Source: an uncultured Campylobacter sp. (GTDB taxonomy: Bacteria; Campylobacterota; Campylobacteria; Campylobacterales; Campylobacteraceae). Taken from it: DNA of 51,474 bases. Location of the stretch: positions 1 to 51,474 of the forward strand of contig CALCKS010000250.1 of NCBI GenBank assembly GCA_937965895.1, read 5' to 3'. Under the pieces are notes generated by a model. It was not told the origin of the DNA and made no database searches. It was given only the letters and a program-made list of their open reading frames with translations. Both the position numbers and the translations under genes were made by a program. Each line of letters begins with the position of its first letter. The stretch's first letter is position 1. This document shows, piece after piece, positions 7,732-17,257 of the stretch.

Positions 7732-8939
7732 CAGGTTACCTTTAGTTTTGCAAATTTACGCTTGCCCACTTGCAAGACGTATTCGCCAGCGTCCAGCTTT
7801 AGCTGCTCGTCGGCGATCTTTTCTTGATTTAGACTGACGGCGTTTGCCGCGATGTCTCGGCGCGCCTGAGAGCTACTAGCGCAGAGCCCGCAGTGAGTGA
7901 GCGCCTGCACGATCCAAACGGGAGCCGAGAGCTCAAACTCGTCCATCTCGGTCGGGATCAAATTTTGCGAGTGTACGCGGTCAAATTCGGCCTTCGCCTC
8001 TTTTGCCGCGGCTTCTCCGTTATATCTAGCCGTGATTTCTAGCGCGAGCGCCTCTTTTACGGCCTTTGGATGAGCTTTGCCGCTAGCTACGTCCGCTTTT
8101 AAATTTGCGATTTCTTTCGTGCTTTTTTCGCTTAGAAGCTCGTACCAGCGCCACATTAGCTCGTCGCTCACGCTTAAAACTTTAGCAAACATATCGTTTG
8201 ACTCATCGGTCACGCCAATGTAGTTTCCTAGGCTCTTACTCATTTTATTTACGCCGTCAAGCCCCTCTAAAAGCGGCATCATGATGACGGCTTGTTCTTT
8301 GCCGACGTTGTAAACTCGCTGCAAGGTTCGCCCCATTAAAAGGTTAAATTTCTGATCCGTACCGCCCATCTCGATATCGCACTTCATCGCGACGCTGTCG
8401 TAGCCCTGAAGGAGCGGATATAAAAATTCACTTATCGAGATCGAGGCGCCGCTTTTATATCTTTTTTCGAAATCATCGCGCTCAAGCATCCTAGCCACCG
8501 CAAAGGTGCTAGTTAGCTCCACGATGCCCGCGGCTCCCAGCTCGTTTAGCCACTTGGAGTTAAACATCAGCTTCGTTTTTTGCGGGTCTAGGATTTTAAA
8601 AACCTGCTCCTCGTAGGTTTTAGCGTTTGCCACCACTGTCTCACGGTCTAGCTTTTTTCGCGTCTGGCTTTTGCCACTTGGATCGCCGATTTGCCCCGTG
8701 AAATCGCCTATCAAAAACTGCACTATCGCGCCGTGCTTTTGCAAAAGAGCCATCTTTTGAAGCACTACGGTGTGGCCCAGGTGTAGATCCGGAGCCGTCG
8801 GGTCAAAGCCTGCTTTAACGTAGAAATTTTTGCCATTTTCATAGTAGTTTTTTACTAAATTTTCGATGCGCTCCTCGTCTATCATCTCGGCGACGCCCTT
8901 TTTTATATCGCTCATTATTTTGCTCAAATTTTCGCCCAT
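7731..8939 (-). CDS. tyrS: Tyrosyl-tRNA synthetase
   Basis: Charges tRNA-Tyr with tyrosine. A class I Rossmann domain carries the HIGH-type motif HLGH (in PTAPDLHLGHTVVLQK) and a perfect KMSKS (GVNKMSKSLGNYIG). LIGDFTGQIGDPSGKS and GGTDQKFNLLMGR are characteristic of the TyrRS type 2/TyrZ branch found in Campylobacter. A C-terminal S4 RNA-binding domain (about 340-402, SSSQARRDIAANAVSLN) is present. It is 402 residues with a good GGAGAG ribosome-binding site, following spoT in the operon. Confidence 0.97.
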   Translation of the reverse strand: MGENLSKIMSDIKKGVAEMIDEERIENLVKNYYENGKNFYVKAGFDPTAPDLHLGHTVVLQKMALLQKHGAIVQFLIGDFTGQIGDPSGKSQTRKKLDRETVVANAKTYEEQVFKILDPQKTKLMFNSKWLNELGAAGIVELTSTFAVARMLERDDFEKRYKSGASISISEFLYPLLQGYDSVAMKCDIEMGGTDQKFNLLMGRTLQRVYNVGKEQAVIMMPLLEGLDGVNKMSKSLGNYIGVTDESNDMFAKVLSVSDELMWRWYELLSEKSTKEIANLKADVASGKAHPKAVKEALALEITARYNGEAAAKEAKAEFDRVHSQNLIPTEMDEFELSAPVWIVQALTHCGLCASSSQARRDIAANAVSLNQEKIADEQLKLDAGEYVLQVGKRKFAKLKVT

Positions 8940-8956
8940 TTTCTCTCCTAAATTTA

Positions 8957-11155
8957 TTAATGTCCGTATGCGTCGTCAAGTGACACGAAGTCTATGATCT
9001 TGTAGCGATCTCTTAGTCGCTCCTTTATCTCGTTCACGTTCAAATTTTCGCCAAGCTCGATCGTTAGCTCGAAAAAGTCCGCCGTCGCCTCTCTGGTCTC
9101 GGTAAGGCTGATAGTTACGAGATCAATCTGCATTTTTGCCATATACGTCAAAAACTCCGCAAGCGACCCGCGTCTGTTTTCTAGGCTCAGGATAATTTTA
9201 AATCTATGCGGAGCGACTCGCGTCCATTTGACGAAAATCATCTCGTTTTTTTCTTCGGCTAGCTTCATAAACCGCTCGCAAAGCTTGTGGTGGACGGTTA
9301 CGTGGTGATAGTTTCTAAATCCCACGATATCGTCGCCGCGCTTTGGATTACAGCAATAATCAAACTCAATGCTATTTATCTTGTGGTTTGAGTAGATCAC
9401 GATGTTTTCAAATTTTTGCTTTTTGACGTTGTATTTGTCCGTCATCGCGATGGCAAACGGACGGTCTCTTTTTACGTATTTTTTTAGCGCGTTTACCACG
9501 TCCTGCAGGTAAACCGAATCAAACGCGGCTCTAAAAATTTTCTTGGTCAAATTTTCAGTCTCTAGCCACTGCTCGATGGTTGTTGAAGGTACTGCAAAGA
9601 TGCCGCTTAAAATTTCGATCGCGACCATGTTGTTTATATCTCTTATCTTTTGCTTACAGTACGAGCGGATCGTGGCTCTAGCCTTGCCGGTTTTTACGCT
9701 ACCTAGCCACGAACAGCGGTATTTTGGCTCATCTCCGGTCACGATGCTTACGATATCGCCGTTTTTTAGCTCCGTTAGCAGCGGCACGCGCACGCGGTTT
9801 ACGTAGGCTTCTTTAGCATGCAAGCCTACGTGCGTGTGTATCTCGTAAGCGTAGTCAAGCGCCGTTGCGCCGCGCGGTAGCGTAAATATATCGCCCTTTG
9901 GCGAATAAACCGCGACGTCCTCGACGTAGAGGCTGTCTTTTGCGTATTCGTAGAGTTCCTCCGGGTTTTCGCTCGCCTCCTCCATGCCGTTTTCTATACC
10001 GCTGATGTCGCTTAGCCAGTCAAGTTTTGGATTTAAAAAGCCGCCGCTTTTATATTTCCAGTGCGCTGCGACGCCGTACTCTGCGGTTTTATGCATATCA
10101 AAGGTGCGAATTTGAACCTCAAAGATGCTTTTGTTATCAAATATCGTAGTGTGTATCGTTTGGTAGCCGTTTTGCTTCGGAAGTGCGACGTAGTCTTTAA
10201 AACGCGAAATTAGAGGGTTAAAATTTATATGCAAATTTCCAAGCACCAAATAGCAATCCTGCGGCTCTTTAACCAGTACGCGCGCAGCTAGCAGGTCTAG
10301 CACCTCTTCGATCGAGATGCCTTTTCGCTGCATTTTTAAGTAAATTGAGTAATGATGTTTGATGCGCTTTTGTATCTCAAAGTCGTTTTCGCTAAAGCCG
10401 TTTTTGAGTAAAATTTGAAAAATTTTGTCGGTAAACGCATTGAGCTTTAGAACGAGCTGCTGCTTGTGCTCGGTTAGGTAGTCGTCGATTTTTTTGTACT
10501 CTTCTGGCAAAGCATACTTAAAGCTAAGATCCTCAAGTACGTTTTTGATCGACGAAATGCCGAGCCTATGCGCAATCGGAGCGTAAACCATCAGCGTCTC
10601 TTCGGCTATTCGTTTTTGCTTTTCAGGCCGCAATGCTTGCAGGGTGAGCATGTTGTGTAGCCTATCACAAAGCTTTACCACAAGCACTCTCACGTCCTCG
10701 ATAGATATTAGCAACATCTTGCGAAAGGTCATCGCAGAGGCCGCCAGACGCTCGTTTGACTCCGAGCTTGCGAGCTTATCCTCTCTGATGGCTACGATTT
10801 TAGTTAGCCCCTCGACCAGCTTTGCGACCTCTTCGCCAAAGTCCTCTCTCACGCTCTCTATCGACCTGTCCGTATCCTCGACCACATCGTGAAGCAAGGC
10901 GGCGATAATCATATCCTCGTCCCCACCCATATGCGCCACGATGCAGGCCACTAGGATAGGGTGTATGGCATACGGTTCGCCACTTTTTCTAAATTGCCCC
11001 GCATGCGAGATAACGCAGCACTCGATCGCGCGCTCTAAATTCGGCGTAAAATTTATCAGCTCGCTAAGCAGCTGTCTCGCCTGAGCGACATCCTTGCAAG
11101 CGGTTATATCATCGATTAATTGTTCTAGTAAAAATCCGCTACTTAGCTGCTTCAA
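8957..11155 (-). CDS. spoT: RelA/SpoT-family bifunctional (p)ppGpp synthetase/hydrolase
   Basis: Makes and degrades the stringent-response alarmone (p)ppGpp; Campylobacter has only this one long RSH enzyme. Domains in order: HD hydrolase (about 45-160, with HAGQFRKSGEPYAIHP and LLHDVVEDT), synthetase (about 240-350, RFKDYVALPKQNGYQTIHT), TGS (from about 413, YSPKGDIFTLPRGATALDYA) and a C-terminal ACT domain (about 650-725). Both active sites look intact. The start is a TTG preceded by AGAGGG and lies inside the 3' end of rpoZ (17-base overlap), so translation is probably coupled to omega synthesis. Confidence 0.94.
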   Translation of the reverse strand: MKQLSSGFLLEQLIDDITACKDVAQARQLLSELINFTPNLERAIECCVISHAGQFRKSGEPYAIHPILVACIVAHMGGDEDMIIAALLHDVVEDTDRSIESVREDFGEEVAKLVEGLTKIVAIREDKLASSESNERLAASAMTFRKMLLISIEDVRVLVVKLCDRLHNMLTLQALRPEKQKRIAEETLMVYAPIAHRLGISSIKNVLEDLSFKYALPEEYKKIDDYLTEHKQQLVLKLNAFTDKIFQILLKNGFSENDFEIQKRIKHHYSIYLKMQRKGISIEEVLDLLAARVLVKEPQDCYLVLGNLHINFNPLISRFKDYVALPKQNGYQTIHTTIFDNKSIFEVQIRTFDMHKTAEYGVAAHWKYKSGGFLNPKLDWLSDISGIENGMEEASENPEELYEYAKDSLYVEDVAVYSPKGDIFTLPRGATALDYAYEIHTHVGLHAKEAYVNRVRVPLLTELKNGDIVSIVTGDEPKYRCSWLGSVKTGKARATIRSYCKQKIRDINNMVAIEILSGIFAVPSTTIEQWLETENLTKKIFRAAFDSVYLQDVVNALKKYVKRDRPFAIAMTDKYNVKKQKFENIVIYSNHKINSIEFDYCCNPKRGDDIVGFRNYHHVTVHHKLCERFMKLAEEKNEMIFVKWTRVAPHRFKIILSLENRRGSLAEFLTYMAKMQIDLVTISLTETREATADFFELTIELGENLNVNEIKERLRDRYKIIDFVSLDDAYGH

Positions 11156-11357
11156 CTATGCCCTCTAAAGTTATCTTGCCCTCAGCTATCTCGCGTAGGG
11201 CGATATCGGCAAATTTCATCTTAGTAACGTCGATATCAAGCAAGCTTTTTGCGCCGCCAGCTAGAGCCTCGGCTCTTTTTGCTACCGCTAGAGCGAGCAT
11301 GTATCTGTCGTCTCCGACTAGTTTTAGAGCCTTTGCCGCTACTTCTTCAGATCTCAT
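11139..11357 (-). CDS. rpoZ: RNA polymerase omega subunit
   Basis: A small 72-residue subunit that helps assemble the polymerase and, in proteobacteria, contributes to a ppGpp-binding site. It begins MRSEEVAAKAL and contains the conserved DRYMLALAVAKRAEAL helix and the DIALREIAEGKI segment. It has a strong AAGGAG ribosome-binding site. Lying between pyrH and spoT, overlapping the latter by 17 bases, it is placed with the gene that makes its ligand, as in many bacteria. Confidence 0.95.
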   Translation of the reverse strand: MRSEEVAAKALKLVGDDRYMLALAVAKRAEALAGGAKSLLDIDVTKMKFADIALREIAEGKITLEGIVEAAK

Positions 11358-11372
11358 TTATTCTCCTTAAAT

Positions 11373-12092
11373 TTAATTTCTCACGATAGAGCAAAACGCG
11401 CTCTCGTCGCCTTGTATGATTTTGAGCAAATTTCCATCTTTAAACATATTGCACACCAAAATCGGTAGCGAATTATCCTTAGCTAGCGCGATAGCAGTAT
11501 CGTCCATCACTTTGATATCATCACTCATAGCAAGCTCGTAGTTTAGCTCTTTTAGCAACGTCGCATTTTCAAATTTATGCGGGTCTTTGTCGTAAACGCC
11601 GTCCACTTTCGTAGCCTTGATTATCATATCTGAATCTATCTCGATAGCACGTAAAGTAGCCGCCGTATCAGTGGTGAAAAATGGATTTCCCGTGCCTGCA
11701 GCAAAGATCACGACACGACCTTTTTCAAGGTGTCTGTTCGCGCGTCCGACGATAAAAGTTTCACAGATAGCTTCCATCTTTATCGCGCTTTGTACGCGCA
11801 CGTCTAGGCCTACGCTCTCTAGCGCTTCTCTCATCGCGATAGAGTTTATCACGGTAGCTAGCATGCCCATGTGATCGCCGCTGGTACGCTTTATGATGCC
11901 GTCTCTAGCCGCGCTCACGCCGCGTATGATGTTGCCTCCGCCGATAACGATGCCCACTTGGATGCCGTTTTCGACTAGTTCTTTGATCTGTTTTGCGATA
12001 AATTTAAGCACAGCGTTATCTATGCCAAAGCCGCTGTCGCCAGCTAACGCCTCGCCTGAAAATTTAACTAAAATTCGCTTTTTTCGCTCCAT
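11373..12092 (-). CDS. pyrH: Uridylate kinase
   Basis: Phosphorylates UMP to UDP in pyrimidine nucleotide synthesis. It is a 239-residue amino-acid-kinase-fold protein with KFSGEALAGDSGFGID at the N-terminus, VGIVIGGGNIIRG for nucleotide binding, RTSGDHMGMLATVIN, FAAGTGNPFFTTDTAATLRA (the UMP-binding hallmark) and KATKVDGVYDKDP. It starts at ATG with AAGGAG 8 bases upstream. It is the first of the closely packed pyrH-rpoZ-spoT-tyrS group, 70 bases after the M23 peptidase gene. Confidence 0.97.
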   Translation of the reverse strand: MERKKRILVKFSGEALAGDSGFGIDNAVLKFIAKQIKELVENGIQVGIVIGGGNIIRGVSAARDGIIKRTSGDHMGMLATVINSIAMREALESVGLDVRVQSAIKMEAICETFIVGRANRHLEKGRVVIFAAGTGNPFFTTDTAATLRAIEIDSDMIIKATKVDGVYDKDPHKFENATLLKELNYELAMSDDIKVMDDTAIALAKDNSLPILVCNMFKDGNLLKIIQGDESAFCSIVRN

Positions 12093-12163
12093 TTTTCATC
12101 TCCTTAAATTTTCGGATTTTAGCTAAATTTGCTTTAAATTTTGCTAATCTTGGCGCGCAGGTG

Positions 12164-13414
12164 CTATTTTAGGCTGATTAGCTCGAGGGGGTCTATGTGG
12201 TAGTTTTTCTGCGTGACTTCAAAGGTTAGATCTCGCTGCACGCGGCCGATGACGTAGCCTTTTTGCACTTTTGCGCCCACTTTTACGGTAGGGGCGATCT
12301 GACTAAGGTGCGCGTATATCGTGTGGATGCCGTTTGGATTTTCGATGATGACTACTTTATCTAACATCGCAGTTTCTTTAGCAAAGACCACTTTGCCGTT
12401 AAAGACGCTCTTTACCTTTGCATCGGCAGAATTTGCGCTAAGGACGACTGATTCGTTAAAAATTTTGATGTTATATATGGGGTCTACGTAGTTGCCGAAT
12501 TTTTGCTTGACCGTAAAGCCGTCAAGCGGTGCGATAGTCTTTTCGCCGCTATATTTTTTAACAAGACTAGTTTGATAGCTCGAGCCAAACTGCTTCACGT
12601 CGCTCTCAGACGCACTTGCAGTAGCCTCGCCTTTTTTATCTTTCTTATTTTTTTGAGCTTTAGCTTCGGCCGCTTTTTGTGCGGCTAGAGCTTTTTTGGC
12701 CTCCTCGCTCTCTCTTTTGGCGACGATTTTTAGCTCTTCTAGAGTCTTTCTGATTTCGTCTTGTTGGGCTTGTAGGCGAGAGAGTTGCTTTTGATAAATT
12801 TCCTTATCCCGCTTTAAATTTGCCAGCGTTTTCATCTGCTTATCTTGCAAGGAAACGAGCTCAGCTTGCTTAAATTTAAAGGTTTTTAAATTTGAATTTA
12901 TGCCGTCTATCTTGTCGTTTTGAGTTTTTATCAAATTTTGCGTACTTTCGTACTGTTTGGCTAGCTCGTTAAAATCATCTTTTAGTACCGAATTTAGCTT
13001 GCTTAAAATCTCAGTCGCGATGATACTATCCACGCCCTCCTCGTACTCTTTTGGCATTATAAGGTCGAAGGAAAACTCATCAGAGATGATGCGCACGATA
13101 CTTTTTTGGATATTTTTTTGACTTTGCGTTAGGTCTTTGTTTTGCTTTACTAGCTCGTCAAGCTCGCCGCTAGCGCTTTTTGCGCTATTTTCCAGCTGCG
13201 CTATTTGGACGATGAGCTCTTTCATCTTGTCGTCGGTTTGTCTGACGCTTTTTTCGCCGCCGAGTATGTCGCCGGCTAGGTCGTCAAGCTTTTTATTTAG
13301 CTGCTTTTCAAGCTCTTTTGAGGACTCGAGATAGGTCGTTTGATTTTTTATCTTTTCGCCCGTGCTTGCGTTTAAGCAAATCATAGCGGCCAGCAAAAAG
13401 CAAATTTTTTTCAT
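12164..13414 (-). CDS. EnvC-like M23 peptidase-domain protein
   Basis: A periplasmic protein of 416 residues with a signal peptide (1-17), long coiled coils (about 25-270, rich in Lys/Gln/Glu/Leu) and a C-terminal LytM/M23 domain (about 295-416). It lies directly downstream of ftsEX, the arrangement of EnvC-type activators whose coiled coil docks on FtsX and whose LytM domain switches on an amidase. The LytM domain has VVIIENPNGIHTIYAHLSQ, where active M23 enzymes have HGN...YAHL. The first zinc-site HxxxD is not evident, so it may be a non-catalytic activator. That is my inference. It overlaps ftsX by 4 bases. Confidence 0.85.
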   Translation of the reverse strand: MKKICFLLAAMICLNASTGEKIKNQTTYLESSKELEKQLNKKLDDLAGDILGGEKSVRQTDDKMKELIVQIAQLENSAKSASGELDELVKQNKDLTQSQKNIQKSIVRIISDEFSFDLIMPKEYEEGVDSIIATEILSKLNSVLKDDFNELAKQYESTQNLIKTQNDKIDGINSNLKTFKFKQAELVSLQDKQMKTLANLKRDKEIYQKQLSRLQAQQDEIRKTLEELKIVAKRESEEAKKALAAQKAAEAKAQKNKKDKKGEATASASESDVKQFGSSYQTSLVKKYSGEKTIAPLDGFTVKQKFGNYVDPIYNIKIFNESVVLSANSADAKVKSVFNGKVVFAKETAMLDKVVIIENPNGIHTIYAHLSQIAPTVKVGAKVQKGYVIGRVQRDLTFEVTQKNYHIDPLELISLK

Positions 13415-14232
13415 ATCGCCGTTGCTTTTCTGGTTACGAGATAAACGGCTAAAAAACTAATCGCAAGCGAAACGCCCAGCAGTACTCCGCCCTCGTAAAA
13501 CAGATCAATCGCCGGCAAATTGATATTTAGGTCGGTAGCGACTTCCTTAACGGGCTGCAAATCCGGCAAGATAATGTAAAAAACCGCCACCAAAACGGTC
13601 GCTATAAACGAATCAAACAACGCGTTTTTGTATAACGCGCCAGATTTTAGCCACGACGGAGCTCCCAGCAGCGTCATTATCTCGATGCGCTCCTTGTGCT
13701 CATAAAGCCAAATTCGCATCTGTTTTGCGATGAGCATAAGCCCGATTAACCCGATTAGCCCCGAAAATATCGCCGAAATATTTTTAATCAGCTGCATGAT
13801 TTTATAAATTTTATCATGCGTTTTTGAAAAGGTCTCAACCCTGCTTACGCCGTTAATCTTTGAAATTTTATCCTTTATCTCTTGCATATATTGGGTGCTT
13901 GGAAAGGCATTTAGCTTTAGCGAGTAAAATTTAGGCAAAGCGTTTTGCAAAACGGCGATATTTTTTGATGAAATATCTTTAGAGAGCTTCTCTAGTACGG
14001 GCTTTGAACTAAGCGGTTCAAGAGATTCAAACGTATGAATGAGCGGCTTTACGTCGGTAGCGTTTAGCTCGTTTTGACTTACGATGATAATGTTATAGTC
14101 TTTGTTCATCACGGACTCGTACTCGTCCACCACTCGCCCGACTAGCAATATAAACTGAATGCCCACGAGTAACGCCATAAGCGGAATTATAGTGCTTAAG
14201 TGGTTTTTAAAGAATTTCATATAGGCGTCCAT
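13411..14232 (-). CDS. ftsX: Cell-division protein FtsX
   Basis: The membrane subunit of the FtsEX complex, which transmits ATP-driven conformational change to periplasmic peptidoglycan hydrolases. A transmembrane helix lies at about 13-32, followed by a periplasmic domain (about 35-150), then three more helices around 155-172, 205-225 and 247-265. The cytoplasmic stretch MRIWLYEHKERIEIMTLLGAP contains the conserved coupling segment. It is 273 residues. Its start lies inside the 3' end of ftsE (26-base overlap), ensuring coupled synthesis. Confidence 0.9.
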   Translation of the reverse strand: MDAYMKFFKNHLSTIIPLMALLVGIQFILLVGRVVDEYESVMNKDYNIIIVSQNELNATDVKPLIHTFESLEPLSSKPVLEKLSKDISSKNIAVLQNALPKFYSLKLNAFPSTQYMQEIKDKISKINGVSRVETFSKTHDKIYKIMQLIKNISAIFSGLIGLIGLMLIAKQMRIWLYEHKERIEIMTLLGAPSWLKSGALYKNALFDSFIATVLVAVFYIILPDLQPVKEVATDLNINLPAIDLFYEGGVLLGVSLAISFLAVYLVTRKATAI

Positions 14233-14878
14233 TTTCTATAGCAAGATGTCTGTAGGGTACTCTTAGCGAGCTTGGCACCCTGTGCGTAACCACCACGATG
14301 CAGGTACCCAAAAACTCCTTAGCCGAGCGCAAAAGCCCCCAGATAACGTCGCTTGAGTATTCATCGAGGCTACCGGTCGGCTCGTCGCAAAGTAGTAAAT
14401 TTGGATTATGCGCGAGCGCTCTAGCCATCGCAGCTCGCTGCTGTTCGCCACCACTAAGCTCATTTGGATACTTGTGCGCTCTGTGGAGTAAATTTACGTG
14501 TTTTAGGAGTTTGGTCGCCTGATTTTTACAAACGCTAGCGCTAAGACCTTTTATCATCAGCGGCAGCATCACGTTTTTTTCGATATTCCACTCGCTTATC
14601 AAGCGGTAGTTTTGAAAAACTACGCCGATGCGCTGCCTTAGTTTATCCAGATTTTGCCCGCCCAGATTCATCATATCGGTTAGGCAGACGTTTAGTGAGC
14701 CAGCACTCGGCTTTATCTCGCCGTAAAACGACTTTAAAAGCGTCGATTTGCCGCTGCCGCTTTGCCCGGTGATAAAAACGAAATCATTGGCGTAAATGTC
14801 GAATTTTGCGTCCGTTATGAGCTTTTCACAGCCCTCGTATCCTAGGCAAAACCCGCTTGCGCTAATTATTTTTTGCAT
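14207..14878 (-). CDS. ftsE: Cell-division ATP-binding protein FtsE
   Basis: The ATPase half of FtsEX. Walker A is GQSGSGKST (about 37-45), the Q-loop is VFQNYRL, the signature is LSGGEQQR (about 140) and Walker B with catalytic Glu is LLLCDEPTGSLD. The switch His is in VVVTHRVPSS. At 223 residues it is the usual length. The start overlaps the end of trmB by 17 bases. The operon order ftsE-ftsX-M23 supports the division role over an export ABC function. Confidence 0.92.
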   Translation of the reverse strand: MQKIISASGFCLGYEGCEKLITDAKFDIYANDFVFITGQSGSGKSTLLKSFYGEIKPSAGSLNVCLTDMMNLGGQNLDKLRQRIGVVFQNYRLISEWNIEKNVMLPLMIKGLSASVCKNQATKLLKHVNLLHRAHKYPNELSGGEQQRAAMARALAHNPNLLLCDEPTGSLDEYSSDVIWGLLRSAKEFLGTCIVVVTHRVPSSLRVPYRHLAIENGRLYEIL

Positions 14879-16040
14879 CCGCCAAATACTCCTTCAACGC
14901 AAGATGCGCCTTTAAATTTTCAGCCGTAACGAGCGGCTTTTTTATAAAATATTCCGCGCCTTTTTCGCCGAGCAAAACATAACAGTGCTCGGGCGCGTTA
15001 AATGCGCCAAACGCCGCGCGAATCAAAATTTCGCCGTCATTTTTTTCGTATTTTTCCTCTAAATGCAAGAAAAAGTCATCTTCTTTTATCGTTTGGTTGC
15101 TAAATTTAGCCGCAACCTTGCTCGCGTCGTAGCCGTTTTCAAATTTTAGCTCGCCTTGATCAGCTCTTGGTTCGCTTTGCTTTTCGCAGGTAAAGATAAC
15201 GTCGTAAATATCTTTTTGATGCCTTTTCCAGCGATCTTCATATTTGCTGCTTACTTTTAGGTCGCGGTTTTTATAAATTTGAACGTCGGCATCGCTTAGA
15301 TCTAAAATTTGAGCCAAAGTAAAGTCCGCATACTCGCGGCTATCGGTTCTTAGCTCAAATTTGCCGCCCGCTTTTAGCGTTCGCTCACACTCTAGGGCAA
15401 ATTTGGCCGACGCCACGCGCCTATGAGGAGCGTCATCCCAAGGCACCGGAAAATGAAGGAAAATTTTATCGATAAAATTTGACTCCACAAGCGATAAAAG
15501 CAGTCTCGCGTCGCAGTTTACGAGCATGACGTTGTTTAGATTTTTGGCTTTTGCCAGCTTTGCGACTTGCTCGAGCGAGGGCTTGTAGACTTCGATGCCG
15601 ATAACTAGTGTATTTTGGTTATTTTCCGCCTGAAATAGTAAGTGCCTGCCCGAGCCAAATCCGATCTCGATAAATTTGCTATCAAATTTGCTCTGATTTA
15701 AATTCTCAAGCAACTCGCCCACGCTAAAGATCGCCGAGTCTTTTTGCGTGAGGCGCGTGTTTTTTACCGCGATAGCTTCGCTTAAAATTTGATCGCAATA
15801 AAGCTCTTTAAATTTAACCAAAGCATTTTGCAAAAGCCCTATTTTAGCAGGCTTTGTTAGCTTTTCGCCCTTTACGACCCAGTCGTTTTCACGCTTTTTT
15901 AGCGTGATAAAAAACTCCTCGCTAGAGCTTTTTGTATAAACGAGGCCAACGCCCTGCCTGCCGCGAGCCTCCCACAAAAAGCTTATCTCGCCGCACTCTT
16001 TTGGAGCAAAATTTACGTTTTTAGCTATAAAATTGGGCAT
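14862..16040 (-). CDS. trmB: tRNA (guanine-N7)-methyltransferase
   Basis: Methylates G46 of tRNA using SAM. The SAM-binding motif is EIGFGSGRHLLFQA (about 125-138), and the substrate-contact segment HFPVPWDDAPHRRV corresponds to the TrmB hallmark PDPWPKxxHxKRR in epsilonproteobacterial form. The 392-residue protein is much longer than E. coli TrmB (about 240). It has an N-terminal extension of about 110 residues and a C-terminal extension of about 110, as in other Campylobacter TrmB proteins. It overlaps the flpA stop by 1 base. Confidence 0.9.
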   Translation of the reverse strand: MPNFIAKNVNFAPKECGEISFLWEARGRQGVGLVYTKSSSEEFFITLKKRENDWVVKGEKLTKPAKIGLLQNALVKFKELYCDQILSEAIAVKNTRLTQKDSAIFSVGELLENLNQSKFDSKFIEIGFGSGRHLLFQAENNQNTLVIGIEVYKPSLEQVAKLAKAKNLNNVMLVNCDARLLLSLVESNFIDKIFLHFPVPWDDAPHRRVASAKFALECERTLKAGGKFELRTDSREYADFTLAQILDLSDADVQIYKNRDLKVSSKYEDRWKRHQKDIYDVIFTCEKQSEPRADQGELKFENGYDASKVAAKFSNQTIKEDDFFLHLEEKYEKNDGEILIRAAFGAFNAPEHCYVLLGEKGAEYFIKKPLVTAENLKAHLALKEYLADAKNN

Positions 16041-17257
16041 TATTCGACGGCTATCTCTGCTTTAGCAGAAGCGTCGGAGCTTATGCCGTATTCATCTACG
16101 GCGATAATTTTATAGCTATATTTTTGCCCGTAAGCAACGCTATTATCGACAAATTCATTGCCCGTTATATTTGTAAATTTCTGCTCGCTTCCTCCGCCGT
16201 CTCTTATAACGGTAAAGCTTCTAGCCTTATCAGAGGCGTTCCACGTGAGCTTAACCGCCGTGCTGTCGGCTACGATAGAGGATACGACCGGCGCATCGAT
16301 AGCACCTAGCGTCATACCGATGATAGGTTCGCTAGGTTTTTTAGACTCTAAGCCGTCTTTATCGACGATGGTGATTTTATAGTATCTGGTCGCGCCGTTT
16401 TCGTTTATGAGATCCTCGTAGCTATTTGACGTGGTTTTGACGAGGTATGTGTACGGCATAAATTTGCTTGACGCGCTGTAAATTTTATAGTAGCCAAAGT
16501 CGTCGCTAGCCACGCTATCCCACGTTAAAATAATCTTTTTAGGCACGTCTTGAGTAGCCTGCGCATTTACGACTTCGCTTGGTAGCTGCTTTGTCGTAGA
16601 GTCCACGATCTCGCTAGGTTTTGAGATTGTTCCGCTAGTAGTTTTTACAAAAACTCTATATTTATAGCTTCTGCCAGGCTTCACGTCGTCATCGATATAT
16701 TCGGCATTTAGTCTACCTTTTACCTCGGCGATTTGTCTCCAATTTTCTTTATTTATATCGGCTTTTTCGACGACGTAAGACGCCACGCGAAGGTCTGGAT
16801 GCGGTCTCCAGATGAGTTTCACGCGCTCGGGTAAATTCGTAAGCGCTCTAACGAAAGGCACGGAATCCATAAGCGCCTTAGTGGTGGCGCTAACGATCAT
16901 GCCTGGACCTGAAATTTGCTTGCTCTCGTTATACGTTCTCATCTCGTAGGTATATGTTGTCTCCGGAGCCAAATTTGCATCCACGTAGTGGCTGGCAAAG
17001 CGGTCTTTTATGTCGGCTACGACCTTCATTTTGCCGTTATTTTCGTTCGGATTTGAGCGGTATAGATAGTAGCCTGCGACGTTTGAGGTCGGAGTCGGCG
17101 TCCACTCAAAGCCAACTTCGGTCATATCGCTGATGGTTTTTAGGCTCTGGACGGTCGGCAAATTCGGATTTACTTGCGCAGGCCCGCTAGAGGATACGCA
17201 TCCACTCATCACAATGGCTAAAGAGCTCGCTAAGCCCCATAAAATCAATCTTTTCAT
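16040..17257 (-). CDS. flpA: Fibronectin type III lipoprotein, FlpA-like adhesin
   Basis: A surface lipoprotein of 405 residues made almost wholly of about four fibronectin type III repeats (roughly 35-130, 132-225, 229-318, 322-405), with recurring W-x-P and Y-Y/Y-K-Y-R motifs such as TYTYEMRTYN and SYKYRVFVKT. The lipobox is MSGC, with the lipidated Cys at residue 20. In C. jejuni the orthologue (cj1279c) sits at the same operon position and binds host fibronectin. Host binding here is inferred from that homology. The start has GGAGAA 7 bases upstream. Its signal-peptide coding region overlaps the rluD-like 3' end by 71 bases. Confidence 0.9.
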   Translation of the reverse strand: MKRLILWGLASSLAIVMSGCVSSSGPAQVNPNLPTVQSLKTISDMTEVGFEWTPTPTSNVAGYYLYRSNPNENNGKMKVVADIKDRFASHYVDANLAPETTYTYEMRTYNESKQISGPGMIVSATTKALMDSVPFVRALTNLPERVKLIWRPHPDLRVASYVVEKADINKENWRQIAEVKGRLNAEYIDDDVKPGRSYKYRVFVKTTSGTISKPSEIVDSTTKQLPSEVVNAQATQDVPKKIILTWDSVASDDFGYYKIYSASSKFMPYTYLVKTTSNSYEDLINENGATRYYKITIVDKDGLESKKPSEPIIGMTLGAIDAPVVSSIVADSTAVKLTWNASDKARSFTVIRDGGGSEQKFTNITGNEFVDNSVAYGQKYSYKIIAVDEYGISSDASAKAEIAVE

